A stretch of DNA of 64,000 nucleotides from Curvularia sp. ZM96. Its lineage: Eukaryota; Ascomycota; Dothideomycetes; Pleosporales; Pleosporaceae. The stretch is from NCBI GenBank assembly GCA_022457065.1, contig JAJGBQ010000003.1, positions 1,116,001 through 1,180,000 on the forward strand, in the 5' to 3' direction. The notes beneath the pieces were generated by a model. It made no database searches. It was given only the letters and a program-made list of their open reading frames with translations, and had not been told where the DNA came from. Shown in pieces: positions 35,403 through 46,837 of the stretch; positions within the stretch are counted from its first letter, which is position 1; every line of letters begins with the position of its first letter. The position numbers and the translations under genes are program-made.

Positions 35403-35769
35403 CTACAAGTTCTGAATAGCCGCGCCTCCCTGAGCGCTTTCCCGCTGTATCCTCGCAACGTACTGCTTGCTGACGGTGTTCCAGGCGCTCATGTACTTTT
35501 CCATGCATGCTGTGAAGCAGTTTTCTTCGCCTTTGGAGAGGGATGTGCCGGGCTTGGGGACGCAGCGCTCGAAGCAGTGCTCGTTGAGTTTCTGAAATGC
35601 GTTAGCATGTCAATTTTTCTTCAAAAGCCATGCAACATGAGAGCATAACATGGACTCTTTGCGGAGACCGACGTACCTCGACAAGCATGCGCGCATTCTG
35701 CATGGCAGCCTCTTGCTGCACCTGGCGCATAACCGCCGTCTTTGGGTCGCTGGGGCCTAATGAATTCAT
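35403..35769 (-). CDS. TIM13: Small TIM chaperone of the mitochondrial intermembrane space, TIM13
   Basis: Two exons, 35769-35677 and 35591-35403, encode 93 residues. The twin CX3C motifs are CFERC and CFTAC, separated by eleven residues (VPKPGTSLSKGEEN-type spacing), as in small TIMs. The VPKPGTSLS and CMEKYMSAWN patterns point to Tim13 rather than Tim8, Tim9 or Tim10. With Tim8 it forms a hexamer that escorts membrane proteins such as Tim23 across the intermembrane space. Oxidation of the cysteines by Mia40 drives its import. It is convergent with NUC1 (about 220 bases apart) and divergent from the lectin gene. Confidence 0.93.
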
Positions 35770-36133
35770 GGTGGAAGGCGGGTTTGTTGGTAGCGATAAA
35801 GTAGAGAGATGGTAGGGATTGCGGTTATGTACAGCACTACAGTACGTGGGTCGTGGAAAAGTTGTCGACGTCAAGAGCGGCGTTCCTCGCTAGCGTGGAT
35901 CCGCAACGTAGGACCCCTGCACTGCACGCGGAGGTGATAGAGTGGCCTTTCCGATCCCCAAGCCTCAGCTTGAGAACTCCAGCACGTTCGAGTCGCCCAC
36001 CCGTGCCGCCATCTTGTGTTTACAGCTTCAGTTTTCCGAAGTTTTATTGTTTTGTCAATTCCAGGAGCAGAGGCTTCTTCCGTTCTTTCTACGCGCCAAT
36101 TGCCGCTTAGTAGCAAGAGGACGTCGTGCGACC
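35770..36133. promoter_or_regulatory. Divergent promoter of TIM13 and the lectin gene
   Basis: These 364 bases lie between two start codons pointing outward. No clear TATA box is seen. Short open frames that cross the region are chance frames. Confidence 0.4.
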
Positions 36134-37338
36134 ATGTTGTTTGCGAGGCCATGGACAAGCCTATGCTTGCTGGCGGGGAGTTGGACGGGCGCTTTGGCGC
36201 GGTCTGGAGGATTAGTCGAAGACCCTGATATCAAAGCCATCGCGGTGGGTTATGACTACACGAAAGTTGAGGGGTCTCTGTCGCTAATGGATACATAGCT
36301 GCGGACACACAGCCTCGAGCCTGTAAGTTGTCGCCTCTTCCCGCATTCACTACTGGATCAGAATACGTATAATACTGGACCTTGCTCTGACGTTAGCTAT
36401 AGCCATATCTCGACTCGGACATGCAAAGCCGCTGGTGGGACTTTGGCGGAGACACCATTATTCGGACTGATAAGTACATTCGACTTGCTTCGGACAAGCC
36501 CTCGCGCGATGGCTGGCTGTTCTCGAGAGTCCCTCTAACAGCCACGAACTGGGAGGTTTGTACACCAGCATGGTACTATTAAAGTAGGCACTAACGCAAA
36601 CAGGTCATGTTCGAATTCAAGATTCATGGACAAGGAAACCTATACGGCGACGGTTTTGCCATGTGGCTCACCAAGCAGCGCGCGCAGCCAGGAAACGTTT
36701 TTGGCCACGCCGACAAGTTCGAGGGTCTCGGTCTCTTCTTCGACACCTACAAGAACAACCGCCCAGGAACTGTGTTCCCCTATATCATGGCTATGAACGG
36801 TGATGGAAATACGGCATACGACAAAGACAATGACGGCAAGGCCAACGAGCTTGCTGGCTGCTCGGTGCGAATCCTCCAATTCTACGGAATCTGCGCGTTC
36901 TAACGAGTGAACTAGGCCCGTGGCATTCGCAACTCCCAAGTCGCAACCAAAGCCCGTCTCACTTACTTCCAGGAGCAGTACCTCCGCCTTGAAATCCAAT
37001 ACAAGGCCGAAGACGAATGGACCATGTGCTTTGAACTTCCCAACTTTAAAGTCCCGCCTGTCGCCTACCTAGGTTTCTCTGCCGAGACCGGCGAACTATC
37101 TGACAACCACGACATCCTTTGGGTGAAGTCTACTAATCTTTACAAGAAGAACCCTACAGCGGGCGCGTCGTCACAAGAGGCTGGCACCAAGAAGACCGCA
37201 TCGTCCATGAGCCGTGAGAAGCCTAGCAGTGGAAGCTGGACATGGACCTTTGTAAAATTTGTGCTGTTCGGTCTTGCACTATCTGGTGCATACGTGGGCT
37301 TCACCGTCTACAGGGCCAGGCAGAGAGACCGTTTCTAG
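36134..37338 (+). CDS. L-type (legume-like) lectin cargo receptor, EMP47/ERGIC-53/VIP36 family
   Basis: Five exons, 36134-36244, 36299-36322, 36403-36555, 36604-36864 and 36916-37338, encode 323 residues. The second exon is only 24 bases; its eight residues (LRTHSLEP) complete the conserved block LRTHSLEPPYLDSDMQSRWWDFGGDT. A signal peptide covers about residues 1-22. The lectin domain shows GDGFAMWLT, the Asp/Asn-rich metal and sugar site around LGLFFDTYKNN, and NGDGNTAYDKDNDGK. A membrane segment follows near residues 290-312, with a short cytosolic tail ending YRARQRDRF. The protein should recycle between ER and Golgi and carry glycoproteins. Skipping exon 2 would keep frame but remove the conserved block. 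Confidence 0.92.
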
Positions 37339-39085
37339 GGGAAGACCTCATATCTGAAGTTCAGTGGCCAGAGAAGACAACGCATCTGGAAACGCTCCAT
37401 ATTTCAGGTTGATGGGTGCACCGAGGTTGGGGGTGAGAACAGTGGGACGGAATTGTACAGTGTTGGATGATGGAGTTGGCCTTGTGGACATGGCCTGGAA
37501 AAGGTCATGCGCCTTGTTTACCTTTCCCTAGTGCATTCCTGTATTACTCTGTACGCAGTACATATCAAGTCAAAAGTATACAAAAAACGATTGATCAAAG
37601 TGCATGTAATGTCTCCGCTCATAATTAACAGGTCTCTGCACAGTGATACTCAGAGGCTGTCGATGAAAGCAGGGGAGTGGGTTGAGTATTGTTCTGGCAT
37701 CCGATTTAGGTGGCCTGGCGACATGGAGGTGTAGAGGCGGCCATGATGTCGGATGCACGTGCTCTAGTTCTGTCGGTTTCACTGAACAAACGACAGCAAA
37801 TTTTATCGAGCCTTCAGGAGCTTCAATCCCGGGTTTATCGTGTAATTTCTACTGCAAACTTAGCAGTAGCTCAAAGTCAAGCAGACACGTGCTTTCAAGC
37901 GACGGTGGTTGTGGATGAAGCCCTAGGTATAGAAGAAGGGCGCTTGGGTAGGACGGAGGGCCATACTGCTTTTATGAGGCCGCAGGCTCGCCAAGACCTC
38001 GCTTCCAGTTCGGGTAATTTGGCCTTCGCCGTGGATAACAGGCCGTTTGACATGCAGCTTACGTCACTAGTGCAGCGATATCGCGGTAGTGGACTGCCCT
38101 GTGTAGGTCACGTGGCAGCAGGCCGCTAGCGCAGTCTCGTGATCGCGCGCTTCCCTTAAGTTTTGGCGCGTTGGATACACATCCTCCCTCTTACCATCCA
38201 CCCGCCTACACATTACCCGAGCTGCGAGTAAGTTGCCCCACCCCTGGCGTTGCTTTCTACCTTGCCTCCTTCGGTTTTGCTTTTTCTTCTTTATTATTAT
38301 CCAGTGCCTTTGACGAAAGGGCCGCAGCAGTCCTTTAGCTGACATGCCAGATCCCTATGAACGACAACCCTTCGTCACAAGGGGATGCTGAGGGCTAATC
38401 ACTCTCGGCGTCTCACTGCATGACATTAGAACGGAAAGCGGAGGGAGTGCGCCATCATACTAGATGCAGCCATATCACCTTACCTGTCATTGCACTGCGA
38501 CGGGTCACGGGTGATTTCGCAAGCCACCGGGTTCACCTTCGCGCAACCGCTCTGGTCAACTTCCACCGCGGTGAGGACAAGTATTCGAGGTGAAGCGCCG
38601 TGCTACCTTGCCGTGAGGCTTGGAGGACGATGTTCGCTCATGACACACTAATTGTAGTTTTCAATCTGAGCGCCTTTGCCTTTTAGGCATGGTAAGTGTG
38701 GGGGACCGTGCAGTAGGTGTAGTATCTGTACGAGCTGGTTGCGAGTCGGTGCTCATGTAGGTGGGCTTTATTTTTGTAACAAAGGTCCAGTGATGATGTC
38801 CCTGTTGGGGCATTAAAGCCAAAGTCGAGTTGAGGAACCCGATTGCTGCCTGTTGGGAGGTCGAAAGACTGATCAATAAGGGGCATCGAGGTTCCTTCTG
38901 AGGACAGCAGGAGAGCTAATCTGAGGACCAATAATCAATCAATTACTTTTCTTAAACTATTTGCGACGTTGTGCTGATTTCTACGACCACTATGTCTCAA
39001 GTTACATGTTTCCCCGGTGAAATTGACTGTTTTTGCATCCTTCTGCATCATTGGCCTGACAACCGATATCAACTATGCACATATT
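37339..39085. other. 1.75 kb intergenic
   Basis: No gene is firmly supported. A 13-base inverted repeat, TGTAC-GCA-GTACA, lies at 37550-37562 and recurs with one change at 41240. An open frame of about 130 codons at roughly 37743-38129 (+) has a helical-looking start but weak codon bias and no family match that I recognise. The rest is AT-rich flank of the lectin and tyrosinase genes. Confidence 0.45.
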
Positions 39086-40415
39086 CTACTCATACATGTA
39101 ACAGAACGGTCCTTTGACAGTACTGACCAGCTCTCTGATCTTGTACGCCTTGCCCTCTATATTGACCGCTTCCAGATCAACGATATCATCCAGCGTCCCG
39201 AGGGTGCTGTTTGGATCATTCATTTTCGTACCACCCGCGATGACTTGTTGTCTATGCGCATAGTCAAGGCCCTGCCAAACCGAATATACACGGTCTATCA
39301 TGGCATGGTGAAAATGGAACCCTACATCTGCGTCACAATCTGTCAGCTGATACCTGAGCGATGACAATCAAGAGACTTAACATACCGCCGGGCGAGGTGT
39401 AAAAGTCGCCTCCTGGATCTCCAGCGATGGTAAAATGGCCCGCGCTATGTACACTTTGTCTTCCCTGCATCTTGTCTTGGAAAGACCCGATAGTTGTATG
39501 ATTTGTTATGAGAGAGACAATCTTGTCAGTCGTTGCGTCGCGCATAGTAAGAATATTGCTGATATCGCGTTTGACGCATCGAGGATTGTAGCCAAAGCCA
39601 TCTGGGCGAGGGTTTGGCACTGGGCCCGGAGTCTGTGTGATTGAGACGGGTCTACGTGAAATTCGTCAGCTCGTTTGTCATTGGGAAGTGTGTATTTGGA
39701 TATTGCAAGCTAGCAAGGCACAATGAGGAAGCACTCACCCGAGATTGACCTTCAAGCCCTTGAATGGTCCACTAGCAATACAGCCGCCACCTTCACCTGT
39801 TATGTTGAGAGTGCTGTTATGCGGTACACGCTCTCCCTGGCCACCAATACTCGTAGGGCTGCCGTCGAAAAGTGGGCTCGTCTGCGGGCTCTCGGCCCAG
39901 CGTCCCCAATGCCAGTACGGTTGCGTCCCATTGTAGTGACATTCTTTTCTCAACGCATGTTCATATGCAGCGGTGAAGTAACGGTGCCACGTGAGAAAGT
40001 TTGCAGTGCCGTGAATATGCAGCGTTTGTTTCATGTGAACGATGACGAAATCGTCAAAACGGGTCCTGGCGCCTGGGTACTGGTTGCGGTCATATTGGGA
40101 AGGTCTGTTGATAAGGCACTTCACTGCAGCAATGTATGCGAGTTTGTCGCCAACAGAAAGGTCACCCCTTGGTATTATGTTAGTCTTGTGAAATAAGAAA
40201 GGACCATGAGGTGAAAAGACGAGGCAAAGGACGTACCATTCCCGGCGTATTTGCAATTTTTCCTTGGTGCAAGTCGTGGAATTTGCTAGCGCAGCATACA
40301 TGGCCGGTCGGCCCTGGGCCTCCAGGTCGTTGATCGCATCTGCAGACACTAAGATATGAAGAAACGAAAGCAAAGGAAAGAGAGCATATAATGCCCTAAA
40401 ATCCCACATTACCAT
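39086..40415 (-). CDS. Tyrosinase (type 3 copper polyphenol oxidase), short secreted type
   Basis: Four exons, 40415-40237, 40167-39739, 39651-39386 and 39327-39086, encode 371 residues; joins give RREWGDLSVGDK, KVNLGPVSITQTPGP and YTSPGDVGFHFHH. A TATATAAA box on the minus strand at 40503-40510 makes the start at 40415 more likely than the longer frame from 40520. A signal peptide covers about residues 1-25. Copper A ligands are His104, His112 and His121 (IHGTANFLTWHRYF). Copper B ligands are in HSAGHF and FHFHHAMIDRV. The enzyme oxidises phenols to o-quinones. The long C-terminal extension of intracellular latent tyrosinases is missing, so this is the short, probably secreted class. N-glycosylation sites such as NSTL are present. 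Confidence 0.92.
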
Positions 40416-43189
40416 CTTTGCCAGATAGTATAAAGTAGAAATCAGCGCGAGGAGAAATTGATGCGGCTCGGCATATTTCATTCTTGGTGACGCAAAGCTA
40501 TCTTTATATACAACTCCCAAGCATCTATCATTTCAGCACTCAAGCCGCTATAACCTGAAAAGCAGATTCAGGAAATAAACGCCGAATGCCAAGCTTTGAG
40601 CGCTCAGATCGTATCAAATGATATAGCATGTTTGTACGCACATAGAACATGGCAAGAACGACTCGTTGATACAGGGACCACAAAAGTCTTCCGTGCACAT
40701 GGCTGAAAAATCCCCAAGCTCATCAGAGCCTGAGATAAAGCAACAGGTAACTTGACTGATGTAGGCTAACACGTGTGGAGTCGGAAATTTTCGCGGCAAG
40801 ATAAGGTATCGGAGCAGTGACTCGAACCCCGTGAAAAAACTGTTACTGCAAAACTGTGTGGAAAAGCCATCAATGCTGTAGCCAAGTTCGTGCACGTTGA
40901 AACAACTACAAACACATAGATGAATGTTTCTAGGCGCATACCTATAGTCCTCTTTTCCGACCACGATGCCATGTAATACGACACCCTCTAGCACGGGACA
41001 TTGCGGTGTCAAGTATTACCACCGTGCAAACGGACAAAGACAGCTCCTTAGCCTGTTTCATGCGCCGTAGCGTTTCCATTCAAGACTCATGCGATTAAGC
41101 GCATGAAAAAAATAGCCAGTAAACATGAGAGTCAGAAACAACCTATGAGCTGCAAGCATGACAAACACTATATAATTGGGTTTTGAAAGTGGTTGTACTT
41201 GGCGATCGCCAAGTGTAGCGATTGCTGCATTGCATGTACTGTACGGAGTACATACGAAGTACGTACTTGTCAGCCGCGTTGAGTTACAAGAGCGCAGCGC
41301 GGAAAGATGTGTTTCAGGTATACCATTCCCGCTGACAAAAATCCAGGGTTCACCCCGGGAATCATTACTGTCAGTGGAATTCCACACATCTTACTTCGTA
41401 TGCGAGTAATATCGAAACAAAGGTCTGTCAGTTATAGCCGGTGCTGCATGCGTTTCCTTGTCTCGGCCCTTTTATTTGCCCGAATTGGCAGATCGCTATT
41501 ATGTGATCGCCTCAAATAAGACGTACAAGCGTGCTTGGCTCCAAAAAGGATGAATAGTATTTCTTGGTCTTAGGGTCGGAGGTTTATCGTTTTTCATACA
41601 TATCACGCCATTGGCACTGAACTAGTGGGAAAGATTGATGTGGGTTGCTTGTTTGATCATCCACTGCAAATGAACACTGCTCTGCATTTGAGGACTAAAG
41701 AGTTATCTGATGTACGCCAATGACTCTTTTTAACAGCGTGATTCATTGCGAAAACCTCATTGCTCTATGAAAATGAAATTTTCACAAATAATGAATATCT
41801 CTAAAGATCTCTTCGTTACCAACGGATCCAGCACATCACGCTCGTCAAGTAATAACAACACGCCACGTTTCTTGACCTACAAATACCATATTAGATGCTG
41901 CAATCTATACTCATCGCCAAGACAAAGGGTTTGTCCCAACTTACGTGGCTGTTATTACTAGTGAACAAAGCTCCATCTGCTATATTAAATCGGCGAACAG
42001 GTCACTCCCTGCCACAACGGTATCGAAAGACAATATGTCTCATGATGGAAAAAAACCTAACCCTAGATATATCATAAAACTCTTCCACCAAACACGATTC
42101 CTATCATGTTCTTATCAAGCAAAAGCATATGATTTTGTTGGCAACAAAGCAGGACGAATTCAGGTTGGCACCTTGAAGATGCATCGAAGGAAATATGCTC
42201 CGAGTGGCAGAACACAGTGTATGCTAGCCTAAATCAAACTAGAATGGCGAACATCGTTGGAAGAACAAGCATGAGGGAATATAGACTTTACTAGTCGGAA
42301 CCGAATTTCTAACCGTCCACTCGTCCAAAACCTACCGCAGTGAAGTAGGTACACGGAAACCTTCAGCCTCCTGCCACTTGCGCCCTAACCCTTTCCCACC
42401 TATTTCTTCTTGGGCACCCAGCCTATAAACATTTACAACCACTTTCGTCATAAACAAACATTACATCCTTACTTCCAGAGACGATCTCACTCCTCATCAC
42501 ACCCTCGTAAAATCTTCCGTCTCCTAAATCATCTACCGATATGCTCCAACCCCACAACCCAGAAAACTTAATCGGCGCTTCCCACCCCACCTTTTGCGTC
42601 TTCCCGGTACGGGCGGACCGGTGCGGGAAGTGATAATGAAGGTTCCGGGAAGAACGGCAGCGCAGGGGCAATAAAGTTAATCTTGTTGAGCATGTGCTAT
42701 AAATTGTCGACAGGGAAACGGGAACAAGGGGGCAGGACTCAAGGCTTTGGTGTAAACGTCGTGGCGGATCTCGTGGCAGGACGATATGGTTGGGAGGGTT
42801 GGGGAGATGGGTAAGGGCGGTTGATTGATCTAAGTGGAAGATGGCCCGGTGTCGAGTCTAGAGATCTGGTATGGTGTGTCTTTTTGGCCGTTCATTTGGC
42901 TTCGTCAACATGGCACGAAAGAGTGCGCGCTTGGAAGAAGATATTGTCTACACACTTCTGGCATCATCAACAGCTTTGCAGAATAATGGGATAGGGGAAG
43001 GAAGACGGGGGCTTGACTTTGCAGACGGAATAAATGATCATCTCCTCTCTCTGTTCATAGCACATTTCCATCCCACATCCGCATATAATTTCTGCAGAGG
43101 CGACTTCGCCCTCTCATTCTACCAAGCCCCAACTCTCCTTCCCACACACTCTCTCAGCTCCAACCCACCCACCAACACTAGATATTCCC
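40416..43189. other. 2.8 kb intergenic, partly AT-rich
   Basis: The left end is the tyrosinase promoter, with a TATATAAA box on the minus strand at 40503-40510. Around 41240-41268 lie a 13-base inverted repeat (TGTAC-GGA-GTACA) and, five bases later, a perfect 12-base palindrome (AAGTACGTACTT). From 41500 to 42300 the sequence is AT-rich with only short frames. The right end is the 3' flank of NOC3. No gene is supported. Confidence 0.45.
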
Positions 43190-45238
43190 CTACTTACTCG
43201 CCTCAAGCACATTTCTCTCAACCCCCTTCACTGCCTCCCTCACACTAGGCGCAAAATGTCTCCTCAAAATTTCTCCTTCCCAGACCGTACCCGCAAAAGG
43301 ATTACTACCCTCAATCTCCGGTTTCAGTGGATCGAACACGCCATCACCTCGCCTTTCCTCGGTATTCCATAACGGAGCCACTTTCTTGCCGTGCGTCTTA
43401 GTGATGCGGTTCAGCAGGCCGAGCATAGCCGTGCAAGACTTTTCAGGCAGATGCATGGAGATAGTCATGAGCTGCTTTGCGAAAGCAGCGACGCGAAGAG
43501 GAGGGACGGCGCGGATTGAAGTGGCAGGTAGAAGAACGGAAGAAAGTGAGCGGATCAAGAGGACAATGGTGGTTTGAACGTTGATTTTGGCCGTGTCTGC
43601 ATGTGATGTTCCGCCGTTGGGGTCAGCCAGGTGGAGGGACTTGGAGCTGAGTTCAATGTCTGGGTTCAGCGCAACCGGGTGTAATGTGCGGTAGAGATGG
43701 GTGATGAAGTAGCTGAGGTCGAGTTTGAGCGCTGATGCGGTTTTTGCGCCTTCTTGGCCTTCGAGAAGCGCGAAGGCTGTGATGACGCAGAGGAGGGACT
43801 CGCGCGTAAGGTTGCGCTCAGGCGCCTCGTCGTCGTCATCTTCATCGGAAGCGTCATCGTCCATGGCGGCCGCAGCGGCTGTGAGTTCGGCGGTCGCGAT
43901 AATGTCCCGTAATGCTTCCAAGATATCACCAAAGAAGTCCTGGTTGATCAAGTGCGCATATCGCGCCAGGCCTTCCAACACAGCGCCCATGAGCTTCGCT
44001 GAACGTGCCTTTAGAATCCTGAAGTATGCCACGAACACCATCTTGAGCGTCTCTGCCTGCATCCGGTCGCGCTCCTCGTGACTAACTGCCGCATCAGCCT
44101 CCTTGAACTCCTTTTCAATTGCCTTCTTTTCTTTCAGCTCCTTTCGCAGCCTCTTCGTCCTAAACTCGCGCTTTTGCTTTTGCTTTTTGCCATTGACTGT
44201 CGGTTCTTCCGCCTTATCAACAGAATGGTACGAAGCCTTCTGCGCAAACTCGGACAGCAAACGAAGATGTAAAAAGGTGTTCAGCACACTCTCATCAAAG
44301 TGATAGTTTCGACTCTTCATCATCTTAGTCAACATAGTAACAGCCTCCAGTGAAGCATTACCGTCCTCGTCATTTTCAAACAGCGTCTCCATGGCCTCCC
44401 TACACCGCACAAAATCGGCATCAACTTTCCGCGTGCTCAGCTTGCCAACCAGGATCTTAAGAAGCTCGCTGCGAAAGTTGAAATGCGGTACTGAATTCAG
44501 CAGGTTGCATGCGCAGCTCACAGCAACCGTAGCCAGGCTCGCAACCTGCTCTTTATCCGAACCGCTCGACTTTGCCAGTTTCCCCAGGTGCTTGACATAT
44601 GTCTCGTAACCCGACACCAGCTTCTGCTCAAACTGTCGCAGCTTCTTGACTTCCTTTGAAATCTTCTCCTGCATCTTTTCCTCTGACAGTGGCCGTATCC
44701 TGTAACCGGGAATAATGTCTTTGAAGATGGAGGCCTGCGTCGCCAATGCCAATTTCTTGACTGTGTAGTTATCCGAGTCCGCAAGCGCTTGTAACGTCTT
44801 CAATGCCCCAATGTGTTCTTCCGGATCCTCATTGATCAAACTCGCTATCCGAGCGAGCTCTTCCTTGGCCTCCAGTATTTGCTGTCGCGCAGGAATTTTT
44901 GGCTTCTTTTCCTCCACTTCTTCCTCTTCCTCTTCATCCTCATCTCCCTCATCCTCGCTTCCGGTGCCTAGAAAGCTGTCTGAGTCGTCCTCCTCTTTAA
45001 CATCCTCCGCAGTAGGCTGCGGTGCCACCCACCCCTCTGTTGTCCTGACAGGCAATTTCTTGTTTTCCTTTTGCTTCTTCAGTTTGCGTGGCCGAGTTTC
45101 GTAGTCCTGCTCGAGATCCCATTTTGCGGCATTCTTCAAGAACGTTGCCTTGTGATCGACCGTCGTCGCTGCGTTGTCGGGCGCTCCATCTTCTGGCGGC
45201 GACAGCCTTCTTCGCTTCGCAGCCGGAACACGAGACAT
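43190..45238 (-). CDS. NOC3: Nucleolar complex protein NOC3, 60S pre-ribosome assembly factor
   Basis: A single exon encodes 682 residues from the Met of MSRVPAAKRRR; an in-frame ATG 24 bases upstream is less likely. A basic N-terminus with nuclear-signal-like runs (KRRRLSPP, RPRKLKKQKENKK) is followed by TTEGWVAPQP and a strongly acidic run (about residues 90-120). The NOC3 domain begins at IPARQQILEAKEELARIASLINEDPEEHIGAL, a block I associate with the family. The C-terminal half is the CBF/NOC-type helical repeat region. With Noc2, NOC3 escorts 60S precursors from nucleolus to nucleoplasm; the yeast protein also takes part in replication licensing. It shares a 259-base promoter with NIP7, another 60S factor. 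Confidence 0.93.
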   Translation of the reverse strand: MSRVPAAKRRRLSPPEDGAPDNAATTVDHKATFLKNAAKWDLEQDYETRPRKLKKQKENKKLPVRTTEGWVAPQPTAEDVKEEDDSDSFLGTGSEDEGDEDEEEEEEVEEKKPKIPARQQILEAKEELARIASLINEDPEEHIGALKTLQALADSDNYTVKKLALATQASIFKDIIPGYRIRPLSEEKMQEKISKEVKKLRQFEQKLVSGYETYVKHLGKLAKSSGSDKEQVASLATVAVSCACNLLNSVPHFNFRSELLKILVGKLSTRKVDADFVRCREAMETLFENDEDGNASLEAVTMLTKMMKSRNYHFDESVLNTFLHLRLLSEFAQKASYHSVDKAEEPTVNGKKQKQKREFRTKRLRKELKEKKAIEKEFKEADAAVSHEERDRMQAETLKMVFVAYFRILKARSAKLMGAVLEGLARYAHLINQDFFGDILEALRDIIATAELTAAAAAMDDDASDEDDDDEAPERNLTRESLLCVITAFALLEGQEGAKTASALKLDLSYFITHLYRTLHPVALNPDIELSSKSLHLADPNGGTSHADTAKINVQTTIVLLIRSLSSVLLPATSIRAVPPLRVAAFAKQLMTISMHLPEKSCTAMLGLLNRITKTHGKKVAPLWNTEERRGDGVFDPLKPEIEGSNPFAGTVWEGEILRRHFAPSVREAVKGVERNVLEASK

Positions 45239-45497
45239 GATGCGATTGTAGGCGGAATACAAAACAAAAAGCGTCGATCACCTAGGAGTGTCCCACTGCG
45301 CTGGTGGTATCGCAGTGTGCACGCAAAAGGCGCGCTCAGGAAATTTTGGCCGCGGCGGAGACTAGCCCGCTTTGCGCTCCACATTTTTTTGGGCAAAGCA
45401 GATCCTCTCTCTCGGCTTTGCGAACTTGCGCCCAGAAGCCCAGCTCCCCTCCCCCAGATCCCAAAACACCAAAGACTCGAGTAGAAACAATTCAAAA
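45239..45497. promoter_or_regulatory. Divergent promoter of NOC3 and NIP7
   Basis: Only 259 bases separate the start codons of two 60S assembly genes. This suggests shared control of ribosome biogenesis, which is inference from layout alone. No TATA box is obvious. Confidence 0.55.
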
Positions 45498-46200
45498 ATG
45501 AGGCCCCTCACCGAGCCCGAGACCAAAACGCTCTTCGAAAAGCTTGCATCCTACTGTGGGAAAGGCATAACGAACCTGATTGCCGATCCAGCTGGCGGCT
45601 CCGACCGCAACGTCTTCCGCGTGCAGGTAACTTCACACCTGTCCAGATTAAAACAATCGCATGATTTCCCATACTCACATTCATAAACCAGGGCTCACGC
45701 GTCTACTACGTCCGCGAATCCATCGCCAACCTCGCCACTAGCGTTGCGCGCGACAACCTCCTCTCCCTCGGCATCTGCCTTGGAAAATTCACAAAGACGG
45801 GCAAGTTTCGACTTCACATTACTGCCTTGAGCGTCATCGCGCCACACGCAAGGTACAAGGTGTGGGTCAAGCAGAATGGCGAGATGCCGTTTCTGTACGG
45901 CGGAAACGTACTCAAGGCGCATGTGGGCAGGTGGAGTGAGGATTGTCCCGAGCATCAGGGTGTCGTGGTGCTGAGTATGAATGATACGCCGTTGGTGAGT
46001 TGAACCCCTCCACCGGCCTCTCGATTCTGGGAGGACGATGTTCTAGAAATGTGCTTGGTGCTAACGAGGTACAGGGCTTTGGCGTAAGTGCAAGGTCAAC
46101 AGCTGATGCGAGAAAACTCGATCCTACGGGCATTGTCACCTTCAGACAAGCGGATATTGGCGAGTATCTGAGAGAGGAAGACACATTGTTCACGACTTGA
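45498..46200 (+). CDS. NIP7: 60S ribosome biogenesis protein NIP7
   Basis: Three exons, 45498-45626, 45692-45994 and 46075-46200, encode 185 residues; all joins are in phase 0. The N-terminus MRPLTEPETKTLFEKLASYCGKG and the block VYYVRES are family-typical. The C-terminal PUA domain contains LHITALSVIAPHARYKVWVKQNGEMPFLYGGNV and the closing GFGVSARSTADARKLDPTGIVTFRQADIGEYLR. The family is needed for 27S pre-rRNA processing and 60S assembly in the nucleolus. Length is close to the yeast protein (181). It is divergent from NOC3. Confidence 0.96.
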
Positions 46201-46837
46201 GTCATGGGGTAGCAAAGAGCCAGCGATTATCATTACTCTAGGACGGTATACTCGATGTGGTGCAAGCAAGAGCCCGAGAAGGAGAAGAAGGTGCGCATGG
46301 ATTGATGCTATATGCTGAAGGAACACACTGTTTGCTGCGAGACAGTTGGGGGGATAATGCGCATGTAACGGGGTGGCTTTGCTGTAAAGAAGAACTCCAC
46401 AGGAAATAAATGAGATACCCAAGTCCTCCCACGCCTTCATGCAGCCAACATGGACACAAGAGACTATCTCTTTTCGCACACCCACTTTCATTTCACATAA
46501 GCCGCTTCTCATCTGCTTCTATAAAACGTCTTGATTCATACGCTCTAGCTCTGGACTTGCTCTTGCTCGTCCATCAATGATACATACTGATATACATACT
46601 ATGAGCTTTTTATGTGTAAAAGCCGAGTTTGTTCGACCAAAAGGGGGTATATCGGTCTTTGATACCTTTTCCTCTCCTTCTTCCTCTGGCCTTGGAGAAG
46701 AAGAGTGAACAAATTGGTTCCATCAAAAACGAAACAAAACAAAAAGACAAATGCTGCAATCTGCTGTTGTACAGTTTTGGAACCTCCCCCTCCTACGACT
46801 CCGCTTAAAAAGAGCTTTAAATGTCGCCGTTGTCTAA
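46201..46837. other. Intergenic between convergent NIP7 and ISY1
   Basis: These are the 3' flanks of two convergent genes. T-rich and A-rich runs near 46700-46745 fit 3' end signals. No gene or repeat is seen. Confidence 0.5.

Noticed and set aside
37743..38129. About 130-codon plus-strand frame opening MMSDARALVLSVSLNKRQQ
   Set aside because: It looks somewhat helical at the start, but codon use lacks the C-ending bias of nearby genes and no family was recognised. It is not called as a gene.
40812..40830. GGGTTCGAGTCA on the minus strand, resembling a tRNA B box
   Set aside because: The flanking bases do not form a T stem and no A box lies at a proper distance.
44811..45104. Ser-rich plus-strand frame opposite NOC3
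   Set aside because: It is the reverse reading of the acidic run of NOC3.
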